Shown: positions 33,084-44,336, counted from the first letter of the stretch. The stretch: DNA of 64,000 bases from Blasia pusilla (GCA_050084515.1 CM114271.1:6944001-7008000); one strand, 5' to 3'. The notes: a model not told the origin generated them from the letters alone. Made by a program: numbers and translations.

Positions 33084-34027
33084 GTCAATCTTTAGTGTTG
33101 CGGAAGCGTGCGTTCAGTACGTCACGAACTCATCGCCGATCTGCACCCAAACACGCACTCTCGTTAGTCAGGTTTGGCCAACCGGCGTTCCAACCCACCG
33201 AGTCCTCAACTCGGCGTCTCATCAAGCTCAACCTTCCTTAGTTCCTAGCTCCCAACACATGGCAAGTCCTTCAAGACTTGGAACAGACTTCCTGGTTAGT
33301 CCAGGGATCTGAAACGGCGCTTGCGCGCCTAGCGATCCCAACTGTTCAACGGTCCTCGGGTGAGTTCCGAACCGAGACCCAAGTAATTGAGTCGCGGTGT
33401 GAAATCCAAGAGGGATGTCTAAAATCGCCTCAATGGACTTGGTGCAGGTTTTCCAACCCAACGCCCAAACTCGCGTTCCAAAGTGGGGTTTGGGTTCCAA
33501 GCACTCTCGGAGACCTTCCCCCTTACTAGTACTTCTGGGGTTCTCCAATAACCCCTCCCCTTTGGGAAAAGAGGGTCGGGTCCTTCATTGTGGCCCTCAA
33601 CCCGACTCCACTTACAGTCGTTTTCGGGTCGTATCTCGGTCTCTGCTATGCGTTTGCAGCGATCTTTGGTGCGTTTCGACCGGCTCTCAATAAGATTTCC
33701 AACTCACCCTTATTTGCTCCAAACGCATCTCGGTGCTAAAAGTTATGGCCATAAATAAAGTCGGAAACTCTCAAACGCTAGTGGCGTTCCAAATCCGGAT
33801 CTTCCCTTTGGCAACCCACTTCCTAGACTCGACTTCTTTCAAGTCTCATTCCGCGTTTGGTCCAGGTTTCTCAGTCGTGACCATAACACCTGAAACGCGA
33901 CTCCTCGTTCGCGTCTCGTCTCTTGTCTCCTCTTTGAGACAACTCCAACGCGCAAACCATCTTAGCGTGAGCCCGCTAATGTTCCGATGTTCCGCTTGGC
34001 ACTTGTTTGGTCATGAGGGTCGCGACA
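33067..34027 (-). repeat. right LTR of inverted-LTR element
   Basis: Reverse complement of 30385-31386. The outer end is GGTCGCGACA followed by the ATGCA duplication. The last ~10 bases at its inner (3') end are replaced by the hairpin. Confidence 0.9.
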
Positions 34028-34032
34028 ATGCA

Positions 34033-36329
34033 TCCCTCATATGGCCATACCAACTTAAGCATTGTATTATGCATAAGATTGTCATAAGAAAAAAAATTCT
34101 TGGTATCTCTGCTAATGGTGTAGAAATATTAAGACAAGCCACTAATTAGGATATGTAGAACATGATCGGTTCTAGTATGTAGCCTTTTGTCATATTGCCC
34201 TCCACTTGGGCTTGGTTTTTGATAAAATCCTTGAATTGGTGCATGTAACGCTACACAAAATCAATCCATGTATAATGCTTATGTATCAAAACACTAACCT
34301 CTTTGGCCATATGGTTCAGCCAATGACACTTCCCACCTTGAATGAAGGTAGAAAGAGCCTCTCCAAATGTGTGTAACGACCACATTGTAATTGCCTCCTT
34401 TCACAATTTATATATATAATATCCTTTCACGATTGTTTATAAGAATATGTGTCTCTCTAGCAAAAAAAATGGTCCATCAAGGAGGGAATCACACTAGCAT
34501 CGAGGATCTAATGTGCATAAGATCCTCGAGGTGTTGGATGGACATAACCTAACTGGTTTTCAAGCAAACCACAAGCTTATTTTGGAAGAGAAGTCAAGTC
34601 ATAAACAATAACATGCATAATTGGATGCCTCTAGATCCCTACGTATCAAGGTAATAACATGTACTTACACTCCAATAAGGTAATCTATTGAGACATGACA
34701 CCCACTTTATCCCATAACCTCTATGGGGTAATTCACCCCTTTGCACTTGATGCTCTTGGACGAACCAATCTATGTATGTCATAATAGATATGATGCCAAT
34801 ATCGTCGACCTTGTGTCCTCCTAGATCCACCCTCATGGCATATCCTTGAGGAAAATACTTGGCCACAATTGGATATATGGTAGTCTTCAACTCTCCATAG
34901 TAGATAACCTCCAACCTAGGATGGAAAGGCAAACATGCTAACTTTCTTGAAACCTGCAAGCCTAATATATATATCCGTATCCTTTACAATCAGAACTACT
35001 TGTTAAATCATGATATGTTAAGTCCCACTTAAGAAACTTGCATAATGCGTTATGAGATGGGATTCGGTCCATTGTGCATCATCCATAGTAGTATGGCATG
35101 AAATCTAAGACCCTTGTCTCTTGAGGGTAGTCAATGCTCCTATCCACATCAACCATGAGCTCACTCCTATAGGAAGAATGACTCTTCCACAAGCAACTTG
35201 AGGTGTGTCGAGCCATATTTGGCCCTACAGCATGTATAACATATGCATCATAACTAAGCATGATGTTTGGTGGTTACTTAAGAGAATATATCACATGACG
35301 ATGAAAGTGAGGTCTCATTTACAAAATAAGAGGAGTGAAAATCCCAAACTTACAATAATGAACCCCAAAATCATAAAACTCCTCTTCGAAGCAAGCTAAG
35401 GTGATATGTTATAGTCCACCACCATAATTAATTATGGTGGTGAACTATATGGCCAATATTGGCCATATTGAATAGGATCTTCACTTAAGAATGGCCAATA
35501 TTGGCCAAAATTGATTAGGTTTTGCACTTAAGAATGTGTGGTAACATCCTATCAATCGCAAGGCCCAATCAACGTAACAAGGCTCTTCTTGATAATCTAG
35601 ATATGTGCTTTTCACATGTGAGGGCACAAGCCGAAGGGCCCAACCCCAAAGTATGACACCATATGAGCACTAGTAAAGTCCATACCATACCACACCATCA
35701 ACTATGCCAATAACGATACACTTAACATATGCAAAAATCATGGAATGATGAGAAATGAACAAAGAGCCTTCGAAGGTACATCTCCTTGTGTGTCATCTTG
35801 ATAGCATATAGCTCTCCAAAATGTAATATGGGAGGGACCTCCAAGATTTCCCATGCCCTTGTTATAGGATAATAGGAACAAGTCATAAAGGCATGCATCT
35901 ATAAGCTCATATTCTAGTCCCACATGGCTTACTAGTTGTTATGAAGCTGATCTAGAGTTGGGGAAAATGTTCCCCTCAAGTAGGAATCTATCATGCCATG
36001 GGCGATATAACACATCCATTAACACATTCAAAATAGATAATTACTCCTGTAATTTCAAAAGAAGAAAGATAGTAGCCAATTAAAATGATCACCAATTATT
36101 GTGATGTAAAATGGAGCTCGCTCCTCCTCATTCTATGGCCTCCATATTGTTGTCGAAAAACTCAATGATTTCCTCCATGTTCCGCTTATCATCATTCTCC
36201 TCGTTGCCACCCGTTTCACCATCCTTGTCAATGTATATTCCGTAATCCTTATATCCTCCCATATTTTTTTCTTGGTAGAGATCTTAGCTTATGCCCATTA
36301 AAATCCTTTCATTATTTATTGCGTCCCTC
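34033..36329. other. AT-rich intergenic sequence
   Basis: No gene is supported. Several stretches look like very old repeats. A palindrome cluster at 35411-35520 is listed separately. Confidence 0.45.
35411..35520. repeat. cluster of palindromes and short tandem repeat
   Basis: 35411-35448 is a 38-bp palindrome with one mismatch centred on aattaatt. 35447-35470 contains a 22-bp palindrome (atatggccaatattggccatat). The block gccaatattggcca plus cacttaagaatg is repeated about 50 bp further on. This could be a foldback or MITE remnant. Confidence 0.8.
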
Positions 36330-36909
36330 CCCTAGCTTTAAGACCTCTATTGCAACCTTATGTTCTTCCAAGTGTCAAGTTGTTGGATGCCACCTTGAGC
36401 TCATCTCAAGCATCCAATCTTCATATGTTATATTGGGTTTATGCTTGCCAAGTATTAGCTAAGATATAGTCATTGCAACATATGATATCACTTTGATCAT
36501 TTTTGGCTCGTTTCAAGACTTATACTTGTACGTTTTTTCTAGATCTTTGTTGTGTTGGAAGGGGCTCCTTAGTAGCTTTCTAACATCACGTAACCCAAAA
36601 AAATCCTCCATGTAGCCTCCATGATCTCAAGCCTAAAGAACCATCAAAGACGCACTTAGACTTTAAGTTAGGTTGGAGCCTCCTTGTAGTCCAAATCTTG
36701 TGGAGCTTGAGTTCTCAAGTTCCATCTTACACTTGGTCTTGCACTTTTGGGTCACAAACATAACCATTTGAGACACTCATTTACACCAATATCTCACGTC
36801 TATGACTCATACCTTGCTTGTGATACTCTAATGTGTTTCCATCCTAGTGTGAGCCCACTAGAGGTATGGTCTTCTATGTTGGTGTGTATTTGGTTACAAG
36901 GGTCACATC
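36330..36909 (-). repeat. decayed LTR fragment related to family F
   Basis: The right end (ctagtgtgagcccactagag ... ttggttacaagggtcaca) matches the outer end of the LTR at 33067-34027 (ttagcgtgagcccgctaatg ... catgagggtcgcgaca). The left limit is uncertain. Confidence 0.5.
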
Positions 36910-37280
36910 CAAAATAAAAGAAATTCGATAATACTTGATGAGCATTCATTTGAACTCTTGCTTGCTAACTCTTCTATTTACTTTCCATAAGACTACAACA
37001 TAAGGAGATATAACATGACATGTTGAAGAATAGCCACAAATTCTACATAAGAGAAGAGAAATGATTCCAGTAAGCTCAAGAGACCCACAAGTCTTTGTAG
37101 AAACTACAATGTGGAATAAAGCAAATAAATACATTACCTCTCAAACTATTGTGATCTCTAATTTCACAAGGGACATTGTGTGATTGTGTTTGGATACAAC
37201 TAAAGTAGAGAGGCACCTTGGAACTTTCCTCAATCAATCATGCATGTGAAATATATAGTCACATTCACATTCCTTGGTTA
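36910..37280. other. spacer left of element C
   Basis: Nothing is recognised. The 62-aa minus-strand frame has no motif. Confidence 0.35.
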
Positions 37281-37848
37281 TGTCGTGCGCATACACATCG
37301 CTACACAACGTACATCGCTGGTCACATCTACACCACACTACACCGATCTTCCCCACACACGGGTCGATCCACACATGTACAAAATCAACTCATACATATA
37401 TATGGAGATCACACAACAAAAATAAAGAGTAGTAAAAATGGCACACCTGACCTAAAACTCCACTCCTCAATCTACATCGGCATATCGAGCCTCGTCCACC
37501 CTGTGCTATCAAGAAATCCGGGCGCTAGCACCCTAGTCCTATCTCACACACATACAAGAGAGGTGCTCCAACGGCCCAACATGAGAAAGATGGCTTGGGA
37601 AAGCCATCTTCCCCTAAAAATAGCCATCCCCCTGGTAACAGGTTATCAGGGGCGGGTGACCTTGTCAACAAGTCACCGAGTTGTGAAAGACCTCAACATG
37701 AAAGTTGTCAGAAACAACGTTCGTGACACAATGGACCTATCCTCAACCTCATCCGACACCGTGGGAAAAAGTTACACTCAAGATAGTCCGCTGGCTCCTA
37801 CGCCCTATCCACGATAGATCTCGGCCTATCGGCTACTCAAATGTGACA
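37281..37848 (-). repeat. 3' LTR of element C
   Basis: TG..CA ends (TGTCGTGCGC ... AATGTGACA). It aligns with 3718-4310 but lacks the promoter/hairpin block near 37595-37620, which is shortened. Confidence 0.75.
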
Positions 37849-37850
37849 AC

Positions 37851-37998
37851 TGTCGTGCGCATACATATCGCTACACAACATATATCGCTGATCACATCTA
37901 CAACACACAACACCGATCTTCCCCACACACGGGTCGGTCCACTCATATACAAAAATCAACTCATACATATACATGAAGATCATACAACCGCCCCCCTA
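37851..37998 (-). repeat. terminal subrepeat and polypurine tract of element C
   Basis: A second copy of the LTR terminal ~136 bp (tgtcgtgcgcatacatatcg ... gatcatacaac), then cgcccccct (37989-37997) and the conserved agctggcagttgg. Confidence 0.75.
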
Positions 37999-38109
37999 GC
38001 TGGCAGTTGGATCCCCCCTACTCTAGATAGAAAATATCACATCTCTCTAACATGACCTACTATCCTATACACATCTCAGACACATCCATCATCTCCTGGG
38101 AACTACATC

Positions 38110-39746
38110 AAGAGGGGGGTCGGACATGACATATGTCACCCTTGAGAACAACCATCACATACCAACATGGTGGCTGCACCCCTCATGGATCCGCGCAACA
38201 TACACCTCAAGCCTGCAGGTACCATTGCCACGCTCGGATCCATTGTCCCTTCTAAGTTCGGAAGATGACATGGCGCAAAATTGCGCACATGATCCTTCCA
38301 AACCATACCATCCCGTCCCTCCAACATGAGGACTCCGGTCGGTAATACCTTGCGCACACCTAGGATCGTGCGTCCTACAGTGACATCTAGTGTCGTGGGT
38401 GCCGCATGCTGTAAATACACGTAATCTCCAAGATGAAACCTCCTAATCCCTAGACGATAACCTCCTCCACGAAGATTCGCGTACCTCAATGTATCTCTAT
38501 GGTGAGCAATAGCTAAATTCTCAAAGGCCTTAGGCATAACTCTAAGGAAAACCTCCGTCCTCTGAGAACATGCTTGTACCCACACATCTGGATCATCAAG
38601 ATCTAACACCTCCGCCATGTCACGTCGAATAGTTGCAAGTTAATCTGGCTCTCTCCCAAAGAGCAAAAAGTATGGTGAAAATGACGCCAAGGATGCCTAT
38701 CGACTAAAGCAATAACCCATAGCAACTGTAGGTCCCACTCCCTCAACTGTCCTCGTTGCAAACCATACTTGTGCAATCCTCTCTTCACCGTCTGTCCTAC
38801 TCTCTCCGCCAACCCATCCGCCTGAGGATGATCTCTGGACGTGGTGCGGTGATCTATCAATGCCTGATCACACAAGGCCTAAAACTCTCCATTGAACTCG
38901 GTACCCTGGTCAGTCAACACCTCTGCCGGTGCACCAAAGTGACTAAGCACACGATCTAGAAACGTATAATTTTTCCTGGCTCGCCTTGTCCGGTAGTGCT
39001 ACCAACTCTATCCACTTGGAGAAATGCTCCACCATGACCAACACGTACATGTGATGACGCCCCATCAATGGAAAAGCTCCTGCAAAGTCTAAACTCCACC
39101 GATAACCTAAATCCATAATCGGCAAAGGATGTAACTTTGGATTGGGAGCATTGAAGGATGCTCGCACTTTGTCACATACCATACATCTCGCCACAAATTG
39201 TTGTACCCCTGTATGCATGCCGCGCCATAAATGCTGAATATGTAGTAAGCTGTAAGTACGCTTCACTCCAAAATGTCCCAACTCCTCATGGGCATGTCGC
39301 ACTACACGTGTTCGTTGGGAAGGATGAGTTACCACTCGTATCCTACCATCTCTCCATACCCACAAAATGTGAGTCCCCTCCCACCTAAACCTCCTGGCTC
39401 GTTGTAGGATCCGCTCCCGCTCCCTACCACTCACTGTGCTCGCTATGACGCCAGTGCGCAAGAACTCCACAACCTCCACGTCGTCAAGGATATCACGACC
39501 ACCTGTCTCCTCCTCACTGACCTCCGGATCCAAAGACTCATCATCCAACCCCACCACTGGAGTCATCACCTGTGGTTGACCTACCATAGTCAACCAACAA
39601 AGATAGGCAAATGCATGCCAACCGGGCACCATCTCCTCATCACTCTCTCCGTGCCATCGAGCTTCTATATCGTCTCTCTGACTCGAACATGGGTTACGAC
39701 TCAACCCATCCGCATCCTGGTTTAGTCGGCCTAGCCTATGAACCAC
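38110..39746 (-). pseudogene. RNase H end, integrase and PHD finger (element C)
   Basis: A 267-aa open stretch (39746-38943) begins at the RNase H tail (HRLGRLNQDADGLSRNPC). It contains the integrase zinc-binding region (VVRHAHEELGHFGVKRTY, then CMVCDKVRASFNAP) and the first catalytic-core residues (YRWSLDFAGAFPLMGRHH). Further fragments (38875-38603, 38618-38136) carry the rest of the core, GDYVYLQHAAPTTLD and, in the same frame, the PHD start (LRCMLRGS, MLVCDGCSQG). Here the second PHD cysteine is Arg and the conserved Trp codon is TGA, so the finger is dead. The frame shared by integrase and PHD confirms the fusion. Confidence 0.85.
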
Positions 39747-39849
39747 CTCAAACTCATACTCCTATAGTAATAGAGCCCACTTGGCAAGCTTTCCCGTAAG
39801 CTTGTCGGACTCCATCAATCACCTCAACGGCTGATGATCTGGTGTACCG

Positions 39850-40227
39850 ATCCGACCTTGTCTGTTGGTTGATAGGACGGTAATCTCTACACATTCGCCT
39901 ATCTGTCCAATTTCCATACATATCCTTCTTCGTCGGCATGACTGCGGCAGATGCATACTCCCCATGTGATAACTCCACAAGTCCTGCCTCCAACAAGTCC
40001 TGACTCCTACTATGAATCAAGGCTCGCTCCATATCACAATACCCGTAGGGTCGACAAAAGATTGGCGTATCACTAGCCAACTCAATGTGTATCCCTGGAC
40101 CCTTCACCGTACCCAAGTCTCTCATATTGAAGGCAAAACAACTAACATGCCTTCTCATAAACCTATGAACTCGCCGTCGCTCTCCTCCTGTCAACTTGGG
40201 ACCTATAACAGGCTCCCAAGTCTCCAT
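39850..40227 (-). pseudogene. reverse transcriptase N-terminus (element C)
   Basis: METWEPVIGPKLTGGE starts the frame at 40227. It continues with GPGIHIELASDTPIFCRPYG, GNWTDRRMCRDYRPINQQ and SDRY, then runs into unrelated residues. The YIDD catalytic box and thumb are deleted. The frame agrees with the methyltransferase C-terminal part upstream. Confidence 0.8.
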
Positions 40228-40524
40228 CGTGACCTCACTGGGAGAGGACGCAACCTCCGGCTTTGGTTGCTATATAGCAACCCTAGCCACCTCCGCAACA
40301 TCCACTCCACTCTGACCTCCTACACCATGCTCCACATCCAAAAAATGAACATGTGATACTCTTGCTGCTTTCGCACTCTCTGCTCGAACGACGTCCCAGG
40401 AAGTCCATGGGTGCCTACCTCTCCTCATCCCGCCCCCAACCAATGCCTATACAGATCTTGTAGGAAATGGTCCAACTCGTGGATGTGACGGCATGGATGA
40501 CACTTGCATCCATCTCTATTCAGC

Positions 40525-41560
40525 CATACCTAAGCTGACTATCCATGTGAGACAGTTGAGGTCCATCGCCTGCCCCAACACCTATCTCCGGGATGCCTCA
40601 ACCATCCCTGACACCGCCGTAGTACCCGTAGCGAACCCCATGGCACCCTCACGCTCATCGGTTGTAGGCTCCTCTAATGCTCGGGTCATCTCATCCCAAA
40701 TCATGCGTGGCCCTCCCTGACGAAAGGCATGGGATGCTCGGAAGCTCACCAACGTTGGTTGTGGTGCCCTCAACTTCCCCACCCTATTGGCCATCACCAA
40801 CGGTGGTCTATCATCCTGCGTCATCACCTGAGATTGACGCCATGAGCCTAGAATAGCATCCACTATGAGATGTGGTGCTCTCTGGACTCCATCGTATGCT
40901 CGACTCAGTACCTCGGATCGATGGTATCAGGTTCATCCACCACAGTCGTGGACGATGGGCATGTGATCCAACTCTCGCTGCATCTAGCAACACAACATGT
41001 CCCAACCAAGACCTCACCTGATGCACACTCGTTATCACATGTGCACGAGTGTCTCCCAACAACGGCACGATCTCCAAAATGTATCCTAGAGAACATGTCT
41101 GACTCTCCTGCAAGTGTCGTACTACTCACAACATCTCCCAAAACATCCATGACCTCGGATCCTGCAATCCAAATCCTCGGCCAGCTGATGAACGACCCTA
41201 ACATGGCCATCCAGCAATCACCAAATGAATGGTGCCAACTCTATCCAGATCCTGCGCCCCCACCAAAGAGATGTCGGAGGGTAGTGTATGATGATATCCC
41301 CGTACTGCAGATACCGGCAACAACTCAAAATACCGCTGGACCAATCTCGCCACGTGACGTAATGAAAGTTGCCGCGCGGTCTCATCTCTCTCCACATAAA
41401 GGTACTGATGCACCTGTATGCCCGCCTGCAATAGTGTAGCCAATCCGTTGCTAATCCCTCCGAAGAGATCTAATACCCTAACACCCTCCTCTGGACACTG
41501 CCACACAACGAGTGTGGTATCCAATGGGGTCAACGTCTCCACTTTAGGAGCCCGATTGCC
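40525..41560 (-). pseudogene. DNMT3-like cytosine-5 DNA methyltransferase domain (element C)
   Basis: The best-preserved copy. Motif I VRVLDLFGGIS (about 41470), QYLYVERDETAR, VRGYHHTLPSDISLVG, IHLVIAGWPC with the catalytic Cys (motif IV, ends 41201). A TAG follows at 41198-41200 where glutamine is expected, then SWMFWEML, a TGA near 41126, LGYILEIVPLLGDTR (motif VI region, ENV changed to EIV), VVLLDAARVGSHAHRPRLWW (motif VIII, about 40950-41010). After a frameshift come PTLVSFRASHAFRQGGP, DEREGAMGF, a TAG at 40582 and VLGQAMDLNCLTW (motif X). Family knowledge: such enzymes transfer a methyl group from SAM to cytosine C5. Motif VIII resembles the DNMT3 ending ..AHRARYFWGNL. Inactive as it stands. 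Confidence 0.9.
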
Positions 41561-41773
41561 ACCTGACTCTCGCTGGTCTGGGATAAAGGCATGACTCCAC
41601 GCCTGCCTCACGAGGTCGTCGACACTCATTTGTAGCTCTCAAGTTGTACCCCACAATGGTGAAGAGGTCTCGCCAACATGTGAAGAGACACCCGCCATGG
41701 CCTATCTCTTTGTGGGACTATCCGCTACTGGGACATACTCCGCCTGTGCGTTCCCCTCCAACAACTCTCCTGG

Positions 41774-42640
41774 CTAGCTCACACTACCTGTGAAAGCTGC
41801 CAACGTGATCACAGACTCGCCTCGTGATTGACCACCTCGTCCCGTAAATTGCACAGGTAACTGACTCATCCACCCATCACGTGACCGCCACCCTGGCCAA
41901 TAAGCAACGGTCTCCTCCCATAAGTCAAGGATGAATCCTATGGGATATAAAACTGTACTCCCCACCAACACATCGTACGACTTAATTGGTGTCGTAATCG
42001 CACGTGTGTGCACCATAGCACTATCCATCGCATGCTCTAGGTTGACTCTGATAACTATCTCCTGTCGAGTCATATACTGCGTGGGTGACACGCCTCCAAT
42101 TGAGGTCTATATCTGTAAGGGAGAAGGCTCAATGTCGGCCTTTCGTAACCCAAACGCTAAACACGCCGCCTTCCCTAACATCAAGGGTTGCGCTCCCGAA
42201 TCAAGTAGGACGTGCTACGGGTGGTATACTATCCCCGTGGGACTAACCAGGCGAAATACTCCAACTCGGTTATCTAGTAACACTACTCCAAGTGTCACCA
42301 CTGCTCGCTCTATGGCCGGTCGAGCTGGCATATCTACCAACTTTGCCGCCGCCGCATGCCATGACTCTGTGGGGAACGTTCCGAGCACCAGCTCTAAGGG
42401 CAGGTCCACCACCTCCTCAACTATCTCTAAACAAGAAGCAGTCACCTCTCCACGCTCACACAACATGGCGTCCAGCCGCAACACCTCAACTGGTCCAACT
42501 CCCAACGTAGCCAACTCTATGGCGGAAAATAGTGGAGTCTGACTCTCTCCGGTGGCCACCTCCAACACTATGGTCGACATTGACTCCACTCGAGTCGGCG
42601 TAGGAGTTGTCACTCCAACTCCTCGTGTAGTGCCTCCCAC
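41774..42640 (-). pseudogene. aspartic protease region (element C)
   Basis: The frame from 42640 contains AIERAVVTLGVVLLDNRVGV and ends YHP at a TAG (42215-42217). In the same frame LLDSGAQPLMLGK follows (catalytic DSGA), then PLQIxTSIGGVSPTQYMTRQ, SYDVLVGSTVLYPIGFIL and YWPGWRSRDGWMSQLPVQF. The protease tail leads through a linker (LVRQAWSHAF) straight into the methyltransferase in the same frame. Confidence 0.85.
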
Positions 42641-42659
42641 AATATGAATATGAAGAGTT

Positions 42660-43450
42660 CATGCCTATTGTGACCAAACATGATTAATTACTGTGTAAAA
42701 TCGCAAGATGATCTTGAAGTAGATGGTCTAGCCGTAAGAGGTGTCCATGCGGTGTAAAGGGATTTACAAACTTATGGCTTGCAAAGAGGCCACCTAGGAG
42801 AATGGGATATACATTCACTGAGGCTAGCAATGAGTTATAGATTTAGCTTGAAAGTGTCCTTGGCATCCTTTTGAACCTTTTTTTTCTCTCTACAAACAAG
42901 ATCTAAATTTTCCTATGTCTATTTTTGTAATGTTAGAGGTGTTGAACCAAGACGACTCAATTTTAAGGATGAGAGCATAAGCTCAATAGGCAGAGATATT
43001 CCTCCGTCTGTTCCATTGGAATTTGAGAACTTGGCTACCATCCAATATCAAGATGCGTTGAGGTATGTAAGTATTTAAGGAGGAGGATATTGATGAACAA
43101 TTTGAATATTTTATTGGGGAGACTCTTTTCAACTTGCAATACATGGCTCCAAAGACACAGCATGTTAAGACAGGGTCCTCCACATGCATTTTGAGGGTGC
43201 GCAAGGTGTTGCCACCACGTGTTCTCTTGCTAGAGGGACATGATGGTATGGTTTGAAAGGATCATATGCATAATTTCACCTTGTAACCTTCCAAACATTG
43301 ATGGGATAGTGGACTCAAGCATGTCAATGGTACCTACAAGCTTACATTGCATGATAGGTAGATTGGTCAAATGTGCTACTACTGCTAGTCTTTAATTGGT
43401 GTTTGAGAGGAAGACATATGTCAGGTTTGGCTCCATCCATCTCTTGCTAG
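42660..43450 (+). pseudogene. old integrase/PHD fragment, opposite orientation
   Basis: The plus strand aligns at DNA level with the reversed integrase C-terminus of elements B and C. Recognisable pieces are an AFENLAI-like segment near 43015, GGGY near 43080, and the tail CHLPNIDGIVDSSMSMVP-like near 43280-43345, followed by remnants of the PHD region. It is far more diverged than A-D and joins the truncated right end of element C. Confidence 0.6.
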
Positions 43451-44247
43451 GATTTCTTAAGGACAATGAACGTATCATAAATATCCTTAAAATAGTTATT
43501 TATGGATCTACAATTCCAAGAGGGAAATTGATGAAAATGAGATGATTAACAACGGGGCCACACTAGAAAAAATCATTTTGTGCTTAGCATTTGAGACATG
43601 TATGTCATTGTACACAAGAATATATAGAGGATTATAGGGAGTTGGAGAGACTTGACCACCAATTGTGGGTATTGTGGATTTTTTTGGGGGGAGGGGGTGG
43701 GGGATCTAAGACCTTTTGGCACATGATTACATGTATGTTTGATTTTCAACTTATGAGTTAAGTGGCTGATGGATTTAATATATAATGCGTAGCGATGTGT
43801 ATGCACATGACTAAAGTAATGTCATTTATGTTGGAGTAGAGAGTATTTACAAATCATATCGAGAGAGGGTGGATAACACCACTTGTAAGTTAAGGATGAT
43901 CTAGTGAGGAAGGCGAGGGGAGGAATGTGTATGTGCAAATTACCTCTAGTTTAGGACCTATTTGGGATCTCTATATTCAATTTACTGGCCATCCAACTTT
44001 GTTATGATTATTTAGAAGTCTAGAGTTCAAACATCATAAAACATTTGTATTTTCTCATGGCCACTTATATGTAGCATTATCCAGAGTAGTATAAAGAAGT
44101 AAGTTCCACATTATAATTGTTACGCATTCAATGAAATAAAACTATTCATCTTCTCTTTTCACATATACATATGCTTGCATGTCAATATCAGGGCATGTAA
44201 GACATTGGCGGAAAGAAGGCCGATCAATGTCTAAAGCTCATATCCCG

Positions 44248-44264
44248 ATCCTCTTTTAATTATA
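44248..44264. repeat. 17-bp sequence, perfectly inverted at 45122-45138
   Basis: atcctcttttaattata here and its exact reverse complement at 45122-45138. The same motif begins the LINE tail at 48797, so both may be remnants of LINE 3' ends. Confidence 0.7.
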
Positions 44265-44331
44265 TAGATTATACCACTTCTTGATATCGACTTTCGTACC
44301 CTAGATGTCAACGGACTATGACATCTATTTG

Positions 44332-44336
<5 letters not shown>

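Larger units (their letters stand above)
30371..34027 (+). mobile_element. Ty3/gypsy-like element with LTRs in opposite orientation (family F)
   Basis: Plus-oriented LTR (30385-31386), tRNA-Met primer-binding site (31389-31400), gag-protease ORF (31536-32891). There is then a switch of strand at a 12-bp perfect hairpin (32856-32881), a minus-oriented pre-RT segment (32868-33044) and a minus-oriented LTR (33067-34027). The insertion is flanked by ATGCA at 30366-30370 and 34028-34032. The left end carries an extra 14 bases (cgtcgcgcccctat) that are the inverted LTR end. RT, RNase H and integrase are missing. The structure fits aberrant reverse transcription or self-integration before insertion. 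Confidence 0.8.
37281..42640 (-). mobile_element. Ty3/gypsy element C carrying DNA methyltransferase and PHD domains
   Basis: Minus strand, right to left: protease (41774-42640), DNMT3-like methyltransferase (40525-41560), RT N-terminus (39850-40227), RNase H end and integrase with PHD (38110-39746), polypurine tract (37989-37998), terminal subrepeat (37851-37988) and 3' LTR (37281-37848). Gag and the 5' LTR are missing: the right end abuts an opposite-oriented integrase fragment at about 42650. The RT palm and most of RNase H are deleted near 39845. Protease and methyltransferase motifs I-VIII share one frame, and methyltransferase motifs IX-X and RT share another one base away. This is the strongest sign that all were one Pol polyprotein. 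Confidence 0.85.
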
